This document shows, in pieces, positions 1 through 8,551 of a DNA stretch of 64,000 nt. This DNA comes from Bdellovibrio sp. qaytius. Its GTDB lineage: Bacteria; Bdellovibrionota; Bdellovibrionia; Bdellovibrionales; Bdellovibrionaceae. A program made the translations under genes and the position numbers. Position 1 is the stretch's first letter. Every line of letters starts with the position of its first letter. The notes under the pieces are model-generated. The model searched no databases, was not told the DNA's origin, and worked only from the letters and a program-made list of their open reading frames with translations. The stretch spans positions 496,001 to 560,000 of the forward strand of contig CP025734.1 in NCBI GenBank assembly GCA_004011035.1. Reading direction: 5' to 3'.

Positions 1-2106
1 TCTGGTGGCAGTTTCACCGAAATCGATAGCAGTGGCAATGTCACATTATACGGTGGTTTAGCCGGCACTTGCGCAAGCCCCTCAACATCGACAACTTGTA
101 ATACATGTGTTGATACAGGCACTCCAGCCAAAGCCTGCAATCCGACAGCAGTTAACGGCACTTTAAATATCGGAATTACAGTTCGCGTAGGCACAGCTAT
201 CGGCGCTGCTGGCGCAAAAGTTCGCGTTTACACTGAAACTTCAGCTTCAGACCGTATTCAATTAGGATCTGATGGTACGATTCCACAAACAGCAGCAAGT
301 TCTACAGTTACAGTTCCAGTCACATTCAACTGGGGTAATATCTGTCAGCAAGATTCAAATTTTTCAAACTCAACTTGTACAGTCACTTCACCGGGCCCAA
401 CAGCAGGAACAGCATTCGCGACGGCTCGTAAAATTGTAATTGGTATCGATGAAAATGCTGACGGTAGCATTGATGACGATGATGAAACTGTAACAATTCC
501 GGTAAAATATCATTATCTAGATGCCACTCAATCTGCTGTTTCAAATCAAACAGCTTGTACATCGACTGATAGCTCAAAATTCGGAGCCTGCGGTTTTGCT
601 CTTGATGTGGGTGGTGATGAAAAGTTGTTTATGCGCGATGTGATCTTATCATCCACAACACCGTTGGTTCCTACAGGTGCACCAGATTGGTTTGGCGTTG
701 CATTTTTCTATAAAGATCTAACGGGGCAGGCACAGCTTCCAGCGAATGTTTCAACAGGATTAAATGCTCCAATTATTAAAGAGTACGATAAGACAGATTA
801 CAGTATCGATGCGACTTTAAATGGTTTTACGAATTACCACGATTATTGTTTAATCATGGGTAATATTAATAAATCACAAAATATTTTTTATTTAACCACT
901 GGCGGAGTCGCCGCAGATAACTGCGGTACTCCCTCAGAGGTCGTAGGTTTGTTAGATGATAAACACTGTTTTATTTCAACAGCGGCTTTCGGTTCTGATA
1001 TGGCTGAAGAAGTTGAAACTTTCAGACAGTTTAGAAATCATTTTTTGATTCCCTACGATTTAGGTCGCGATTTTATTAAAGCCTATTACGAATACAGTCC
1101 ACCAGCGGCAGACTTTATCGCGCAATCTGAAGTTTTAAGATTTGCAGCCAGAGTGATCTTATACCCATTTTATTTTTTCTCACTGTTAAGTCTTAAATTT
1201 GGTTTTATGTACGCGTTGTTATCAGCAGTGATGGCCCTATTGTTCGTGCGTCAGCTGAAATTCTTCATGCAGGTCTGGAAAAGTTTTGGTTTAAGTAACC
1301 GCAGACATTTAAAAGTATGGATTATTTTATTCTCATTAGCGTTCTTTGCTCATGTTCGCACCTATGCTCAGATTTTTCCGAACGAAAAAAAGGTGCAGCG
1401 CAAAGGTTCTGAAGCCGATGGCCTAGTTAAGATCGATAAAGACGGTGTTTACATCTACAAACCTGAACCGCAAAATGCCAAACAAGCAAGTCACGTGCGT
1501 TTAGGGGTAGTTTCAAACCCCAATGTCGAATCTGAAATTTGTGATGAGAACAATGCAAACTGCCAGACGATATCTTTTGACGACATTTACAGTGGCGCTT
1601 CAGGAATGGGTTTTGAATATGTTTACGAATATTTTTTCTTCACTGATGGCGGCGTTAATTTTGGTAAATTAGGCGCGCAATTAGGTATGTCAGCAAGTTA
1701 TGCTCAAGGCCAAGGGCGCTTAGTTTCAAATCTAGCCACTGAATCTGTCGAAAAATTTACTTTCTTAACGCTTCCGATTTTTGCGGGCGCAGTTTATCGC
1801 TTTGAATACCGCGATCGTCAGATTTTAGTGCCTTACGCAGGTGGTGGCGGCGTCTACACGATCTTAGCCGAAAAACGTGAAGACAGATCAAATATTAAAG
1901 GTGTGGGCGCTCCAGGTTTTTATGCAACGGGCGGGGCACTCTTAAATATCTCAGCTTTAGATCGCGATTTAGGGGCTGATTTCGAATCTGAATACGATAT
2001 AAAAAATTTATGGATCAGCGCTGAATTCAAATATATCAACGTCAGCTCGGACGCCTTTTCGCTAGAGAACGGCTACATCCAGGGTGGTATGGGCTTCGAT
2101 TTCTAA
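1..2106 (+). CDS. CFI-box surface protein fused to a C-terminal outer-membrane-barrel-like domain (5' end missing)
   Basis: The frame is open from the first base, so this is the last 701 residues of a larger protein; the GTG at 607 is not a credible start. The N-terminal part is Thr/Ser-rich with paired Cys and looks extracellular, with an EF-hand/dockerin-like loop DENADGSIDDDD at about residues 150-161. Residues from 323 on (CFISTAAFGS, then an E-V-x-x-x-R-x-F-R segment and YEYSPPAADFIA) match the CFI-box domain, which normally ends a protein just before a transmembrane helix. Hydrophobic helices follow at about 370-415. Unusually, the protein continues: residues 433-456 look like a signal peptide ending TYA-Q (base 1368), followed by about 245 residues rich in alternating aromatic and glycine strands like an outer-membrane beta-barrel, ending in GGMGFDF. 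An in-frame ATG at 1267 could start a separate barrel protein but has no clear ribosome site. Substrate and role are unknown. Confidence 0.75.
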   Translation, partial: SGGSFTEIDSSGNVTLYGGLAGTCASPSTSTTCNTCVDTGTPAKACNPTAVNGTLNIGITVRVGTAIGAAGAKVRVYTETSASDRIQLGSDGTIPQTAASSTVTVPVTFNWGNICQQDSNFSNSTCTVTSPGPTAGTAFATARKIVIGIDENADGSIDDDDETVTIPVKYHYLDATQSAVSNQTACTSTDSSKFGACGFALDVGGDEKLFMRDVILSSTTPLVPTGAPDWFGVAFFYKDLTGQAQLPANVSTGLNAPIIKEYDKTDYSIDATLNGFTNYHDYCLIMGNINKSQNIFYLTTGGVAADNCGTPSEVVGLLDDKHCFISTAAFGSDMAEEVETFRQFRNHFLIPYDLGRDFIKAYYEYSPPAADFIAQSEVLRFAARVILYPFYFFSLLSLKFGFMYALLSAVMALLFVRQLKFFMQVWKSFGLSNRRHLKVWIILFSLAFFAHVRTYAQIFPNEKKVQRKGSEADGLVKIDKDGVYIYKPEPQNAKQASHVRLGVVSNPNVESEICDENNANCQTISFDDIYSGASGMGFEYVYEYFFFTDGGVNFGKLGAQLGMSASYAQGQGRLVSNLATESVEKFTFLTLPIFAGAVYRFEYRDRQILVPYAGGGGVYTILAEKREDRSNIKGVGAPGFYATGGALLNISALDRDLGADFESEYDIKNLWISAEFKYINVSSDAFSLENGYIQGGMGFDF

Positions 2107-2109
2107 TTA

Positions 2110-2124
2110 TCTGCCATAGGCAGA
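2110..2124. repeat. Small hairpin TCTGCC-ATA-GGCAGA
   Basis: A perfect 6-bp inverted repeat with a 3-base loop sits just after the stop codon of the CFI-box gene, next to a dispersed-repeat copy with the same TCTGCC arm. It has no T-run, so it is not a convincing terminator. Confidence 0.5.
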
Positions 2125-2135
2125 CAATTAGAAAA

Positions 2136-2193
2136 TGTTTTGATCTGCCTCCGGCAGACCTTATTCTAAAGGGCCAACCTCTGGTTGTCCTTG
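2136..2193 (+). repeat. Dispersed intergenic repeat, copy A
   Basis: This copy reads TGTTTTGAT, a GCC-TCC-GGC hairpin, CCTTATTCTAAAGGGCC, then ACCTCTGGTTGTCC. Closely similar copies lie at 39449-39507 (same strand) and 49559-49592 (opposite strand, shorter). All contain a short GCC/GGC hairpin followed by CCTTATTCT. It lies between the CFI-box gene and truA and codes for nothing obvious. Confidence 0.7.
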
Positions 2194-2228
2194 TTGCTAA
2201 AATCTTCTATCTATTATAAACCTCTCCC

Positions 2229-3026
2229 ATGCCTAGAATTAAATTTATCGTAAGCTATGACGGAACTGATTATTGTGGATGGCAACGTCAGACAGCTACG
2301 CATGAAAACAACACGAAACCGAGTGTTTCTCAGACGATATCTAAGGCTCTTGAGAAAATTTTTAAACATGAAATTAATTTGAATGCTTCAGGTAGAACTG
2401 ATGCGGGTGTGCATGCGCTAAATCAGGTTTGTCACTTCGATACAACTCGTCCTGAAGAGAAGTTAATTGGGTGGGATTTAGGTTGGGCTTTGCAGTCGAA
2501 ATTACCTGAATCTATCGTGATAAAAAAAGCGTGGATAGCTCCTCCAGAGTTTCACGCAACTATATCGGCAGATAAGAAGACATATAGATATTTAGTTCTT
2601 AATACGCATACTCCTAGCGCGATTAACGCTCGTAATATGGGGTGGATGCGAAAACCTATGGATTTGGACTATTTTAATGAGTGCACGAAGTACATTATTG
2701 GTGAGCATGACTTCAAAAGCTTCCAATCTGTAGGCACTGTTGTGCCTCATACGGTGCGCACGGTGCACTCGGCTAAGTGGGAATGGCGCAATGAAAAGGT
2801 TGCTCAATTTACAATCACCGGGTCTGGATTTTTAAAACAAATGGTCAGAAATATCGTGGGAACGCAATTATTGGCATTTCGCAAGGACTGGAAGCCAGAA
2901 ACTATGCAAGAGATACTGCTGGCGCGGGATCGAACAAAGGCCGGTCCACCAGCCGAAGCCCGGGGTCTTTATTTATTGCGAGTTTATTATCCCCAAGACC
3001 TTGACAATAGGTGCCGTCAACTTTAA
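2229..3026 (+). CDS. truA: tRNA pseudouridine(38-40) synthase TruA
   Basis: TruA converts uridines 38-40 of the tRNA anticodon stem to pseudouridine. The protein is 265 residues, the usual length. The N-terminus has the family pattern YDGTDYCGWQRQ, and the catalytic aspartate is Asp58 in ASGRTDAGVHA. The C-terminal FLKQMVRNIVGT helix motif is also typical. The ATG at 2229 fits the N-terminus of homologues. The last 25 bases come just before the rplM leader, so truA may be read through into the ribosomal protein pair. Certain family assignment. Confidence 0.97.
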   Translation: MPRIKFIVSYDGTDYCGWQRQTATHENNTKPSVSQTISKALEKIFKHEINLNASGRTDAGVHALNQVCHFDTTRPEEKLIGWDLGWALQSKLPESIVIKKAWIAPPEFHATISADKKTYRYLVLNTHTPSAINARNMGWMRKPMDLDYFNECTKYIIGEHDFKSFQSVGTVVPHTVRTVHSAKWEWRNEKVAQFTITGSGFLKQMVRNIVGTQLLAFRKDWKPETMQEILLARDRTKAGPPAEARGLYLLRVYYPQDLDNRCRQL

Positions 3027-3054
3027 AACACTCATTCTATCTTTGGAGATAAAA

Positions 3055-3501
3055 ATGAAAACTTGGAACGCAAAAACTGAAGAAACAGACAGACAGTGGT
3101 TCGTTATAGACGCTTCTGGCTTAAGATTAGGTCGCCTAGCGACACACGTAGCAGGAATTTTACGTGGTAAAAACTTACCTACATTCACACCTAACGCTGA
3201 CGCTGGTGGTTTTGTTGTTGTTATCAACTCTGACAAAATTGAAATGACAGGTAACAAATGGAACACAAAAAAGTACTACAGACATTCTCGCTTTTTTGGT
3301 TCATTAAAAGAAAAAACAGCAGAAATCATGAGAGCAGAAAATTCTGAATTCATTATCGAAGACGCTGTAAAAGGTATGTTACCAGTTAACAAACTTTCTA
3401 AAACATTAATTACAAAACTTAAAGTATACCCTGGTGCTGAGCATCCTCATGCTGCTCAAAAACCTCAAGCTTACACAATTAAAGTTAAGACTACGAAATA
3501 A
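3055..3501 (+). CDS. rplM: 50S ribosomal protein L13
   Basis: L13 is an early-assembling large-subunit protein. The start is placed at ATG 3055 because a clear ribosome site (TTTGGAG) lies about 8 bases upstream and the protein then begins MKTWNAKTEE, matching homologues; the frame is open further upstream to a TTG at 3001 but that part overlaps truA and is not L13-like. The product is 148 residues with the family segments WFVIDASGLRLGRLAT and the C-terminal VYPGAEHPHAAQKP. It is followed 14 bases later by rpsI, the conserved rplM-rpsI pair. Confidence 0.98.
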   Translation: MKTWNAKTEETDRQWFVIDASGLRLGRLATHVAGILRGKNLPTFTPNADAGGFVVVINSDKIEMTGNKWNTKKYYRHSRFFGSLKEKTAEIMRAENSEFIIEDAVKGMLPVNKLSKTLITKLKVYPGAEHPHAAQKPQAYTIKVKTTK

Positions 3502-3515
3502 GAAGGTAAATGAAT

Positions 3516-3917
3516 ATGGCAGCAGCAGCAGAAAAATTATTTTATGCAACTGGTAGAAGAAAAACGAGCTCAGCTCGTGTTTACTTAAAACCAGGTAAAG
3601 GCAAAGTAACTATCAATGGTAAAACATCTGATGGATATTTAACTCGTTTACAATCTCGCATGGTGATCATGCAACCTATCGAACTATTAGGCCAAGCTGG
3701 TAAATTTGATTTACGAGTTATGGTTGCTGGTGGTGGTGAGTCAGGCCAAGCCGGAGCAATCCGTCACGGTGTTACTCGCGCTTTAATTTTATTTAATCCT
3801 GAGTTCAAAGCTGAACTTAAAAAAGCTGGATTTGTTACGCGTGACCCTCGTATGGTTGAACGTAAAAAATACGGTATCCGTGGTGCTCGTCGTCGCGGCC
3901 AATACTCAAAACGTTAA
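3516..3917 (+). CDS. rpsI: 30S ribosomal protein S9
   Basis: S9 is a small-subunit head protein whose C-terminal tail reaches the P-site tRNA. Two ATGs are possible, 3510 and 3516. The ribosome site AGAAGG (3501-3506) is too close to 3510 but well spaced from 3516, so 3516 is chosen, giving 133 residues. [18 protein letters not shown] near the N-terminus and the basic ending [14 protein letters not shown] are diagnostic. It forms an operon with rplM and is followed by a strong terminator. Confidence 0.98.
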   Translation: MAAAAEKLFYATGRRKTSSARVYLKPGKGKVTINGKTSDGYLTRLQSRMVIMQPIELLGQAGKFDLRVMVAGGGESGQAGAIRHGVTRALILFNPEFKAELKKAGFVTRDPRMVERKKYGIRGARRRGQYSKR

Positions 3918-3965
3918 TCGTTACGAGTTACCGAAAACAAAGAAATCATTCCAAAGATGGTTTAC

Positions 3966-3998
3966 GAAAAACCCACTCCGCAAGAGTGGGTTTTTTTA
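3966..3998 (+). terminator. Rho-independent terminator of rplM-rpsI
   Basis: The stem AACCCACTC / GAGTGGGTT has a short CGCAA loop and is followed by seven T residues. Confidence 0.95.
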
Positions 3999-4400
3999 TT
4001 CTATTTCTACAACCCGCCAGTAGACAGTGTTTCAGAAGATGTTTGCTCAACGTGTAGTTACTGTTTGTTGTTACATCGAACTTTGTTCGTCGATAAAATA
4101 CTGTTGTTCAACGAAGGTCTATTCAGTTTTTCGAGGCTTTTTGGGTCTGAAATGATCTTTACAATTTAAAGAATTCTCATAGGTTTCAATGTCTTAAGGT
4201 GAGATTTGCTGGTCTATAGTCTAGTTTTGCCGCAACCTTTTAACTGTTTTCGACAAGATTCAAAATAATACGGGCTGCGGTAAGTTTGCGGAATTAGTGA
4301 GCATTTCTGGAGCCGAGATCTAAATAAGATTGTGTGTAGGAAACTTAACAGCTTTTTGACAATAATGCTTTATTAAATTAAACGGTGTTGTTAAACTGTA
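3999..4400. other. Non-coding gap between rpsI and the XRE regulator
   Basis: About 400 bases hold no ORF with a believable start on either strand. Visible structure is limited: a hairpin-forming ATCGAAC-TTT-GTTCG segment near 4075-4096, and a TTGACA box at 4356-4361 without a good -10 partner. A promoter for the downstream regulator is expected here but cannot be fixed by eye. Confidence 0.5.
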
Positions 4401-4470
4401 TTCAAGTAACCGATGAAACCTCAGAAATAATCTATAAGTGAGGTTCAATTTATAGGAATGGTTACTTGAA
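4401..4470 (+). promoter_or_regulatory. Nested inverted repeats in the leader of the XRE regulator
   Basis: The outer arms TTCAAGTAACC (4401-4411) and GGTTACTTGAA (4460-4470) are perfect 11-base complements. Nested between them, AACCTCA (4417-4423) pairs with TGAGGTT (4439-4445). The right outer arm runs directly into the ribosome site GGAG (4471-4474) of the regulator gene. It may be an RNA fold that limits translation, or two operator palindromes for autoregulation. Confidence 0.7.
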
Positions 4471-4479
4471 GGAGCTAAA

Positions 4480-4809
4480 ATGCTAACGACAGAAAGAACA
4501 AATCAAATAGAGATCCTTGCTAAGTTCTTAAAAGAAAAACGCGTACAATCAGGTTTATCACAAAAAGACGTCGCGGAAAGATTAGGTTATTCAACTTCTC
4601 AATTCATTTCGAACTGGGAAAGAGGTATTTCTCATCCTCCATTAAATACGTTGAGAAGTTTATCTCAGTTATACAAAATCAATCCGGAAGAGATGTTTGA
4701 AGTTCTACTTAAAGCCACTGTTGCTCAAGTAGAAGTAGATCTGAAAAAGAAATTCTATGCCGCTGCTACTGCACCTGCTAGCGCAGAAGCCCAAGCACAG
4801 AGTTCATAG
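4480..4809 (+). CDS. Small XRE-family helix-turn-helix transcriptional regulator
   Basis: The protein is 109 residues, mostly one HTH_3/XRE domain at about residues 10-65: FLKEKRVQSGLSQKDVAERLGYSTSQFISNWERG is the classic DNA-binding helix pair. The C-terminal 40 residues are a short helix plus an Ala-rich tail, with no ligand-binding domain. A good ribosome site (AAGGAG) precedes ATG 4480. It stands alone between a 560-base gap and a strong terminator, so it is probably monocistronic. The nested inverted repeat just upstream suggests autoregulation (inference). Its targets are unknown. Confidence 0.85.
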   Translation: MLTTERTNQIEILAKFLKEKRVQSGLSQKDVAERLGYSTSQFISNWERGISHPPLNTLRSLSQLYKINPEEMFEVLLKATVAQVEVDLKKKFYAAATAPASAEAQAQSS

Positions 4810-4823
4810 ATCTCGGATAAAGA

Positions 4824-4848
4824 AGAGGCCGGACTTATGTCCGGACTC
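4824..4848 (+). repeat. Hairpin after the XRE regulator
   Basis: CCGGAC-TTAT-GTCCGG, extended by GAG/CTC with bulges, lies 15 bases after the stop codon. It lacks a T-run and precedes the stronger terminator at 4882. Confidence 0.5.
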
Positions 4849-4881
4849 ACAATAGCAAAAATTCTCTATTACATATTATAG

Positions 4882-4930
4882 CTCCCTCAAAACGGTAATT
4901 TTGCCAGTTCTTTGAGGGAGTTATTTTTTT
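4882..4930 (+). terminator. Rho-independent terminator of the XRE regulator
   Basis: CTCCCTCAAA (4882-4891) pairs with TTTGAGGGAG (4911-4920), with further pairing inside, followed by TTATTTTTTTA. Confidence 0.93.
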
Positions 4931-5031
4931 ATGTGCATCCTGCTATTTTAGTTTATGGCTTAATTTCCTCTGAAAATTCACCTTTTTATCATTTAGAAAC
5001 GTCTCATTTATGACGATAAGGAGACATGAAA

Positions 5032-5595
5032 ATGAAAATCACGGCTGTCGTTTTTTTAGTGATCACTTTGATGTTCTCATATCAAAATTGTTCACAAAAA
5101 CAGTTTACCGCTGAAACTTCGCAAAATTCGAAAGACGTTGTGGTTAGCCAAAGTCTAACTGATCTTCAAGTTCTGAATTTTAAATTTTCGGTTGATCAAG
5201 ATTCTGAAATTCAAAAAGGCTCACATAAATTTTATGTTAAAACTAAAAAACATTATTCACTCGATGCAGGCTCTAGTGTCTTAGCCGAAAATGATGAAGT
5301 CACAAATGCATTAAACACTTATTGTTTAACAACAGAATTAGTTGAAGAAGTTCATGCTATTTTTGCAAAATCATCAGTCTGCCGTGGTGGTAAATCAACG
5401 GCTGAAGCTTGTGCTCAGGTGATGGTTGAGCCTTATGCTGAATTGTCTACGGCAAATGAAGTCATTCGACTAGGCTCTGCTTCAGATGCCTGCGGTTCAA
5501 ATAAAGTAGATCTTTGTGAGGATCAATCAAGTTTACTTCGCGGCTGGATTCAGACAGTTCGCAGTGAACTGCCGAATTTACATTGCGGTCAATAA
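5032..5595 (+). CDS. Putative lipoprotein, unknown function
   Basis: The 187-residue protein starts with a hydrophobic signal (MKITAVVFLVITLMFSYQNC) whose lipobox SYQNC predicts lipidation of Cys17 and an envelope location. ATG 5032 is preferred over 5026 because the ribosome site AAGGAG (5018-5023) is correctly spaced only from 5032. The mature part has eight or so further cysteines, several in the C-terminal half (VCRGGKSTAEAC, ASDACGS, DLCEDQ), suggesting disulfides. I recognise no domain. It is convergent with alaS and shares a long terminator-like hairpin with it. Confidence 0.8.
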   Translation: MKITAVVFLVITLMFSYQNCSQKQFTAETSQNSKDVVVSQSLTDLQVLNFKFSVDQDSEIQKGSHKFYVKTKKHYSLDAGSSVLAENDEVTNALNTYCLTTELVEEVHAIFAKSSVCRGGKSTAEACAQVMVEPYAELSTANEVIRLGSASDACGSNKVDLCEDQSSLLRGWIQTVRSELPNLHCGQ

Positions 5596-5606
5596 TCGGA
5601 ATAATC

Positions 5607-5659
5607 GGTAGGCCGTACCTTTTTGAGGAGCGGCGCATTCCAAAAAGTAACGGACTACC
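5607..5659. terminator. Long inverted repeat between convergent lipoprotein gene and alaS
   Basis: Bases 5607-5625 and 5641-5659 are 19-base arms with three mismatches. Each arm has a T5 or A5 tract, so the hairpin could end transcription from both sides. The right arm touches the alaS stop codon. Confidence 0.7.
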
Positions 5660-8406
5660 TACTGAATTCCTAATTTAGTTTGTACAACCTTATTAGCTTC
5701 ATTGATTTTTGAACGATCAGGTACAGCGCCTTGAGCAAAGTCAGGTCTGCCGCCACCTTTACCACCCAGAACTTGCGCAAAATCTTTTAATAAAGTTCCG
5801 GCTTGAAACTGAGAAGTTAAATCTTTGGATACAGAAATAATAACTGGATGAGTGGCTTCGCCTGAACCCATGACGATCACGATACCTTTTTGAATTTTGT
5901 TTTTTAATTGATCTGTGATTTGCGCTAACACATCACGATCATCTAATGCTACGTCAGCAAAAACGTATTTGGCATCGCCTGCGAATGTTTGCGCTGATTT
6001 GGCGATCTCATCAACATTGATTTGGCCAGACTGAGCTTTTTTGATTTGTTTTTGTAAATCTTTAACTTCGTCTTTTTTAGCTTCGATCCATTCAACGATT
6101 GATTTATCAGAAGATATACCAGTCGCTAAACGAGCTTGTTTAACTTCATCAGTGTTTTTCATAAATAATTCAATCACGGCATCACCAGTGATAGCTTCGA
6201 TACGACGAATACCAGCGCTTACTCCCGATTCAGAAATAACTTTGAAAGCTCTGATTTCAGCCGTGTTATGCACGTGTGTTCCGCCGCATAATTCGATTGA
6301 GAATGGCTTGTGGCTTGGTTCTAAGATAGGTTGACCCATCGTTAGAACGCGAACTTCATCGCCATACTTTTCGCCGAATAAAGCCATTGCACCTTTATCG
6401 ATCGCTGCTTTATGAGATAAATTTTCAACTTGCACAGTGTGAGCGTGTGAAATCTCAGCGTTAACTAATTCTTCAATTTTTTTAATTTCATCAGCTGTGA
6501 CTGGTTTATTGTGAGTGAAGTCAAAACGAGTTTTTGAACTATCAACTAATGAACCCGCTTGTGTTACATGAGTGCCTAACACTAAACGTAATGCTGAATG
6601 CATTAAGTGAGTCGCCGAGTGATTGCTTGCCGTTTGACGACGCTCTTTTGATTCAACGTGACCGTTCAGAGAATCGTTTACTTTAATTTCACCATTGGCT
6701 ACTTCGACTTGGTGTAAAAATACAGAACCCTGCTTAATACAGTCGTAAACTTGCACTTCTAATGATGGTGAAAGTAATAAACCTTTATCGCCGGCTTGAC
6801 CGCCGCCTTCAGCGTAAAAAGGTGTTTGATCTAAAATAACATAACCAGTTTCGCCAGTTTTAAGTGACGTTACTTCTTTTGAACCGTTTGATAAGGCTAA
6901 AACTTTTGATTTTGAAATTAAATGATCATAACCAATAAATTTAGTCGGATTTTTCGAATGCGTTTGACCGAATTCAATCACGTGCTTTTCATCAGCTTGT
7001 AATGATTTAGCCTTCCATGATGATTTAGCTTTTTCTTTTGATGCTTGCATTACTTTTTCAAAGCCAGCTTCATCTACAGTAAAACCTAATTCAGCGGCCA
7101 TAAGCGCTGTTAAATCTACGGGAAATCCATAAGTGTCATAAAGTTTAAAAATTGTTTCACCAGAAATGGCTTTTTGGTTCGATGTTTTTAATTTTTTGAT
7201 CTCTTCTTGAAAAATTACAGTTCCGTTATCTAGAGTTTGTGCGAAGCGAGCTTCTTCGTCTCTGATTGTTGATAAGATATGGTCTTTGCGATCTTTTAAT
7301 TCAGGATAGAAATCTGACATGGCTCCGATTAAAGCTTCAGACATTGGAAGCAATAACGATTTATCCATTGAAATTTTTCTGCCATAACGAATCGCACGAC
7401 GCATGATGCGACGTAAAACATAACCACGGCCTTCGTTTGATGGAGTGGCGCCTGCAGCTAATAAAAATGAAGTCGAACGGCAGTGATCTGCTAAAACGCG
7501 AACGGCTGTTAATTCTTCAAACTTTAGTTTTTGTTCTTCTGATAATTTTGCATCAGAGTTTAAAGTTTTAATGTTGGCGCGCTCCCATTTGATCATGTCA
7601 GGGTAAACTAATTTTGAACCCGCTTTTGTTAAGCCTGCGATAATGATCTCTTGAAATAAATCTGTGTTGTAGTTGTTCCAGCAATCTTGAACCGCTGCTG
7701 TTAAGCGTTCAAAACCAGAACCAGTATCTACAGAAGGTTTTGGTAGCGGAGTCATTTTACCCGGCGCTGTTTCTTCATATTGCATGAATACTAAATTCCA
7801 GATTTCAACGTAACGATCTTCGCCAGCTTTGATTGATTCGAAAGGATCAGCGATTTTTCCGAAATCAGGGCCGTGATCATAGAAAATTTCAGAACATGGT
7901 CCGCACGGGCCCACGTCGCCCATTCTCCAGAAATTATCTTTTTCGCCTAAACGAAAAATACGATTTTTAGGTACGCCTTCTTGTTTGTGCCAGATGTCGG
8001 CGGCTTCATCGTCATCTAAAAATACAGTCACGTATAATTTTTCTTTTGGAATTTTTAATTCAACAGTTAGAAATTCCCACGCGAATTTGATGGCGTCTTT
8101 TTTGAAATAATCACCGAAAGAAAAATTTCCTAGCATTTCAAAAAATGTGTGATGACGGGCTGTGAAACCTACATTGTCTAAGTCATTATGCTTACCACCA
8201 GCGCGCACACACTTTTGTGAAGTTACGGCTTTTGTGTAGTCGCGTTTTTCTAAACCTAAGAAACAGTTTTTGAACTGATTCATGCCGGCGTTTGTAAAAA
8301 GAAGAGTCGGGTCATTCTCAGGGATCAAGCTTGAGCTTGAAACATAGGTATGGCCATTTTTTTTAAAATAATTAACAAACGCATTTCTAATTTCGGTGTT
8401 TTTCAT
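5659..8406 (-). CDS. alaS: Alanine--tRNA ligase
   Basis: AlaRS charges tRNA-Ala in the cytoplasm. The start is set at ATG 8406 (MKNTEIRNAFVNYF), which has an upstream AAGGT and matches homologues; the frame stays open to 8574 but the extra 56 residues look non-genuine and overlap the divergent gene. The product is 915 residues. In order there are the class II catalytic core (SSSLIPENDPTLLFTNAGM, RHHTFFEMLGNFSFGDYFK), the tRNA-recognition region, the editing domain with zinc ligands HSATH and CGGTH, and a C-terminal DHHA1-type domain ending in GGKGGGRPDFAQGA. All signature motifs are intact. Confidence 0.98.
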   Translation of the reverse strand: MKNTEIRNAFVNYFKKNGHTYVSSSSLIPENDPTLLFTNAGMNQFKNCFLGLEKRDYTKAVTSQKCVRAGGKHNDLDNVGFTARHHTFFEMLGNFSFGDYFKKDAIKFAWEFLTVELKIPKEKLYVTVFLDDDEAADIWHKQEGVPKNRIFRLGEKDNFWRMGDVGPCGPCSEIFYDHGPDFGKIADPFESIKAGEDRYVEIWNLVFMQYEETAPGKMTPLPKPSVDTGSGFERLTAAVQDCWNNYNTDLFQEIIIAGLTKAGSKLVYPDMIKWERANIKTLNSDAKLSEEQKLKFEELTAVRVLADHCRSTSFLLAAGATPSNEGRGYVLRRIMRRAIRYGRKISMDKSLLLPMSEALIGAMSDFYPELKDRKDHILSTIRDEEARFAQTLDNGTVIFQEEIKKLKTSNQKAISGETIFKLYDTYGFPVDLTALMAAELGFTVDEAGFEKVMQASKEKAKSSWKAKSLQADEKHVIEFGQTHSKNPTKFIGYDHLISKSKVLALSNGSKEVTSLKTGETGYVILDQTPFYAEGGGQAGDKGLLLSPSLEVQVYDCIKQGSVFLHQVEVANGEIKVNDSLNGHVESKERRQTASNHSATHLMHSALRLVLGTHVTQAGSLVDSSKTRFDFTHNKPVTADEIKKIEELVNAEISHAHTVQVENLSHKAAIDKGAMALFGEKYGDEVRVLTMGQPILEPSHKPFSIELCGGTHVHNTAEIRAFKVISESGVSAGIRRIEAITGDAVIELFMKNTDEVKQARLATGISSDKSIVEWIEAKKDEVKDLQKQIKKAQSGQINVDEIAKSAQTFAGDAKYVFADVALDDRDVLAQITDQLKNKIQKGIVIVMGSGEATHPVIISVSKDLTSQFQAGTLLKDFAQVLGGKGGGRPDFAQGAVPDRSKINEANKVVQTKLGIQ

Positions 8407-8551
8407 AGTCTTATACCTTACTGGTTTTAAAATAATTTTTATAGGCCTGACTTGCTGTGAAAAGATTAAATTTTCACTCGGCCTGATTTTGCCCTTTTTT
8501 TCAACTTTGGTCTCAAAGCTGCAAAGGTAAATAGTTATTAGAGGTGATTTT

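Noticed and set aside
607-2106. A separate gene starting at GTG 607
   Set aside because: The same frame is open from base 1 with coherent secreted-protein sequence, and no ribosome site precedes 607.
3832-4169. Plus-strand frames running from rpsI into the gap after it
   Set aside because: They start inside rpsI, cross its terminator and have no ribosome site.
4994-5023. GACGATAA box before the lipoprotein gene, like a FliA -10 element
   Set aside because: It overlaps the ribosome site AAGGAG (5018-5023); a start downstream of it would not include that site, so it is unlikely to be the promoter.
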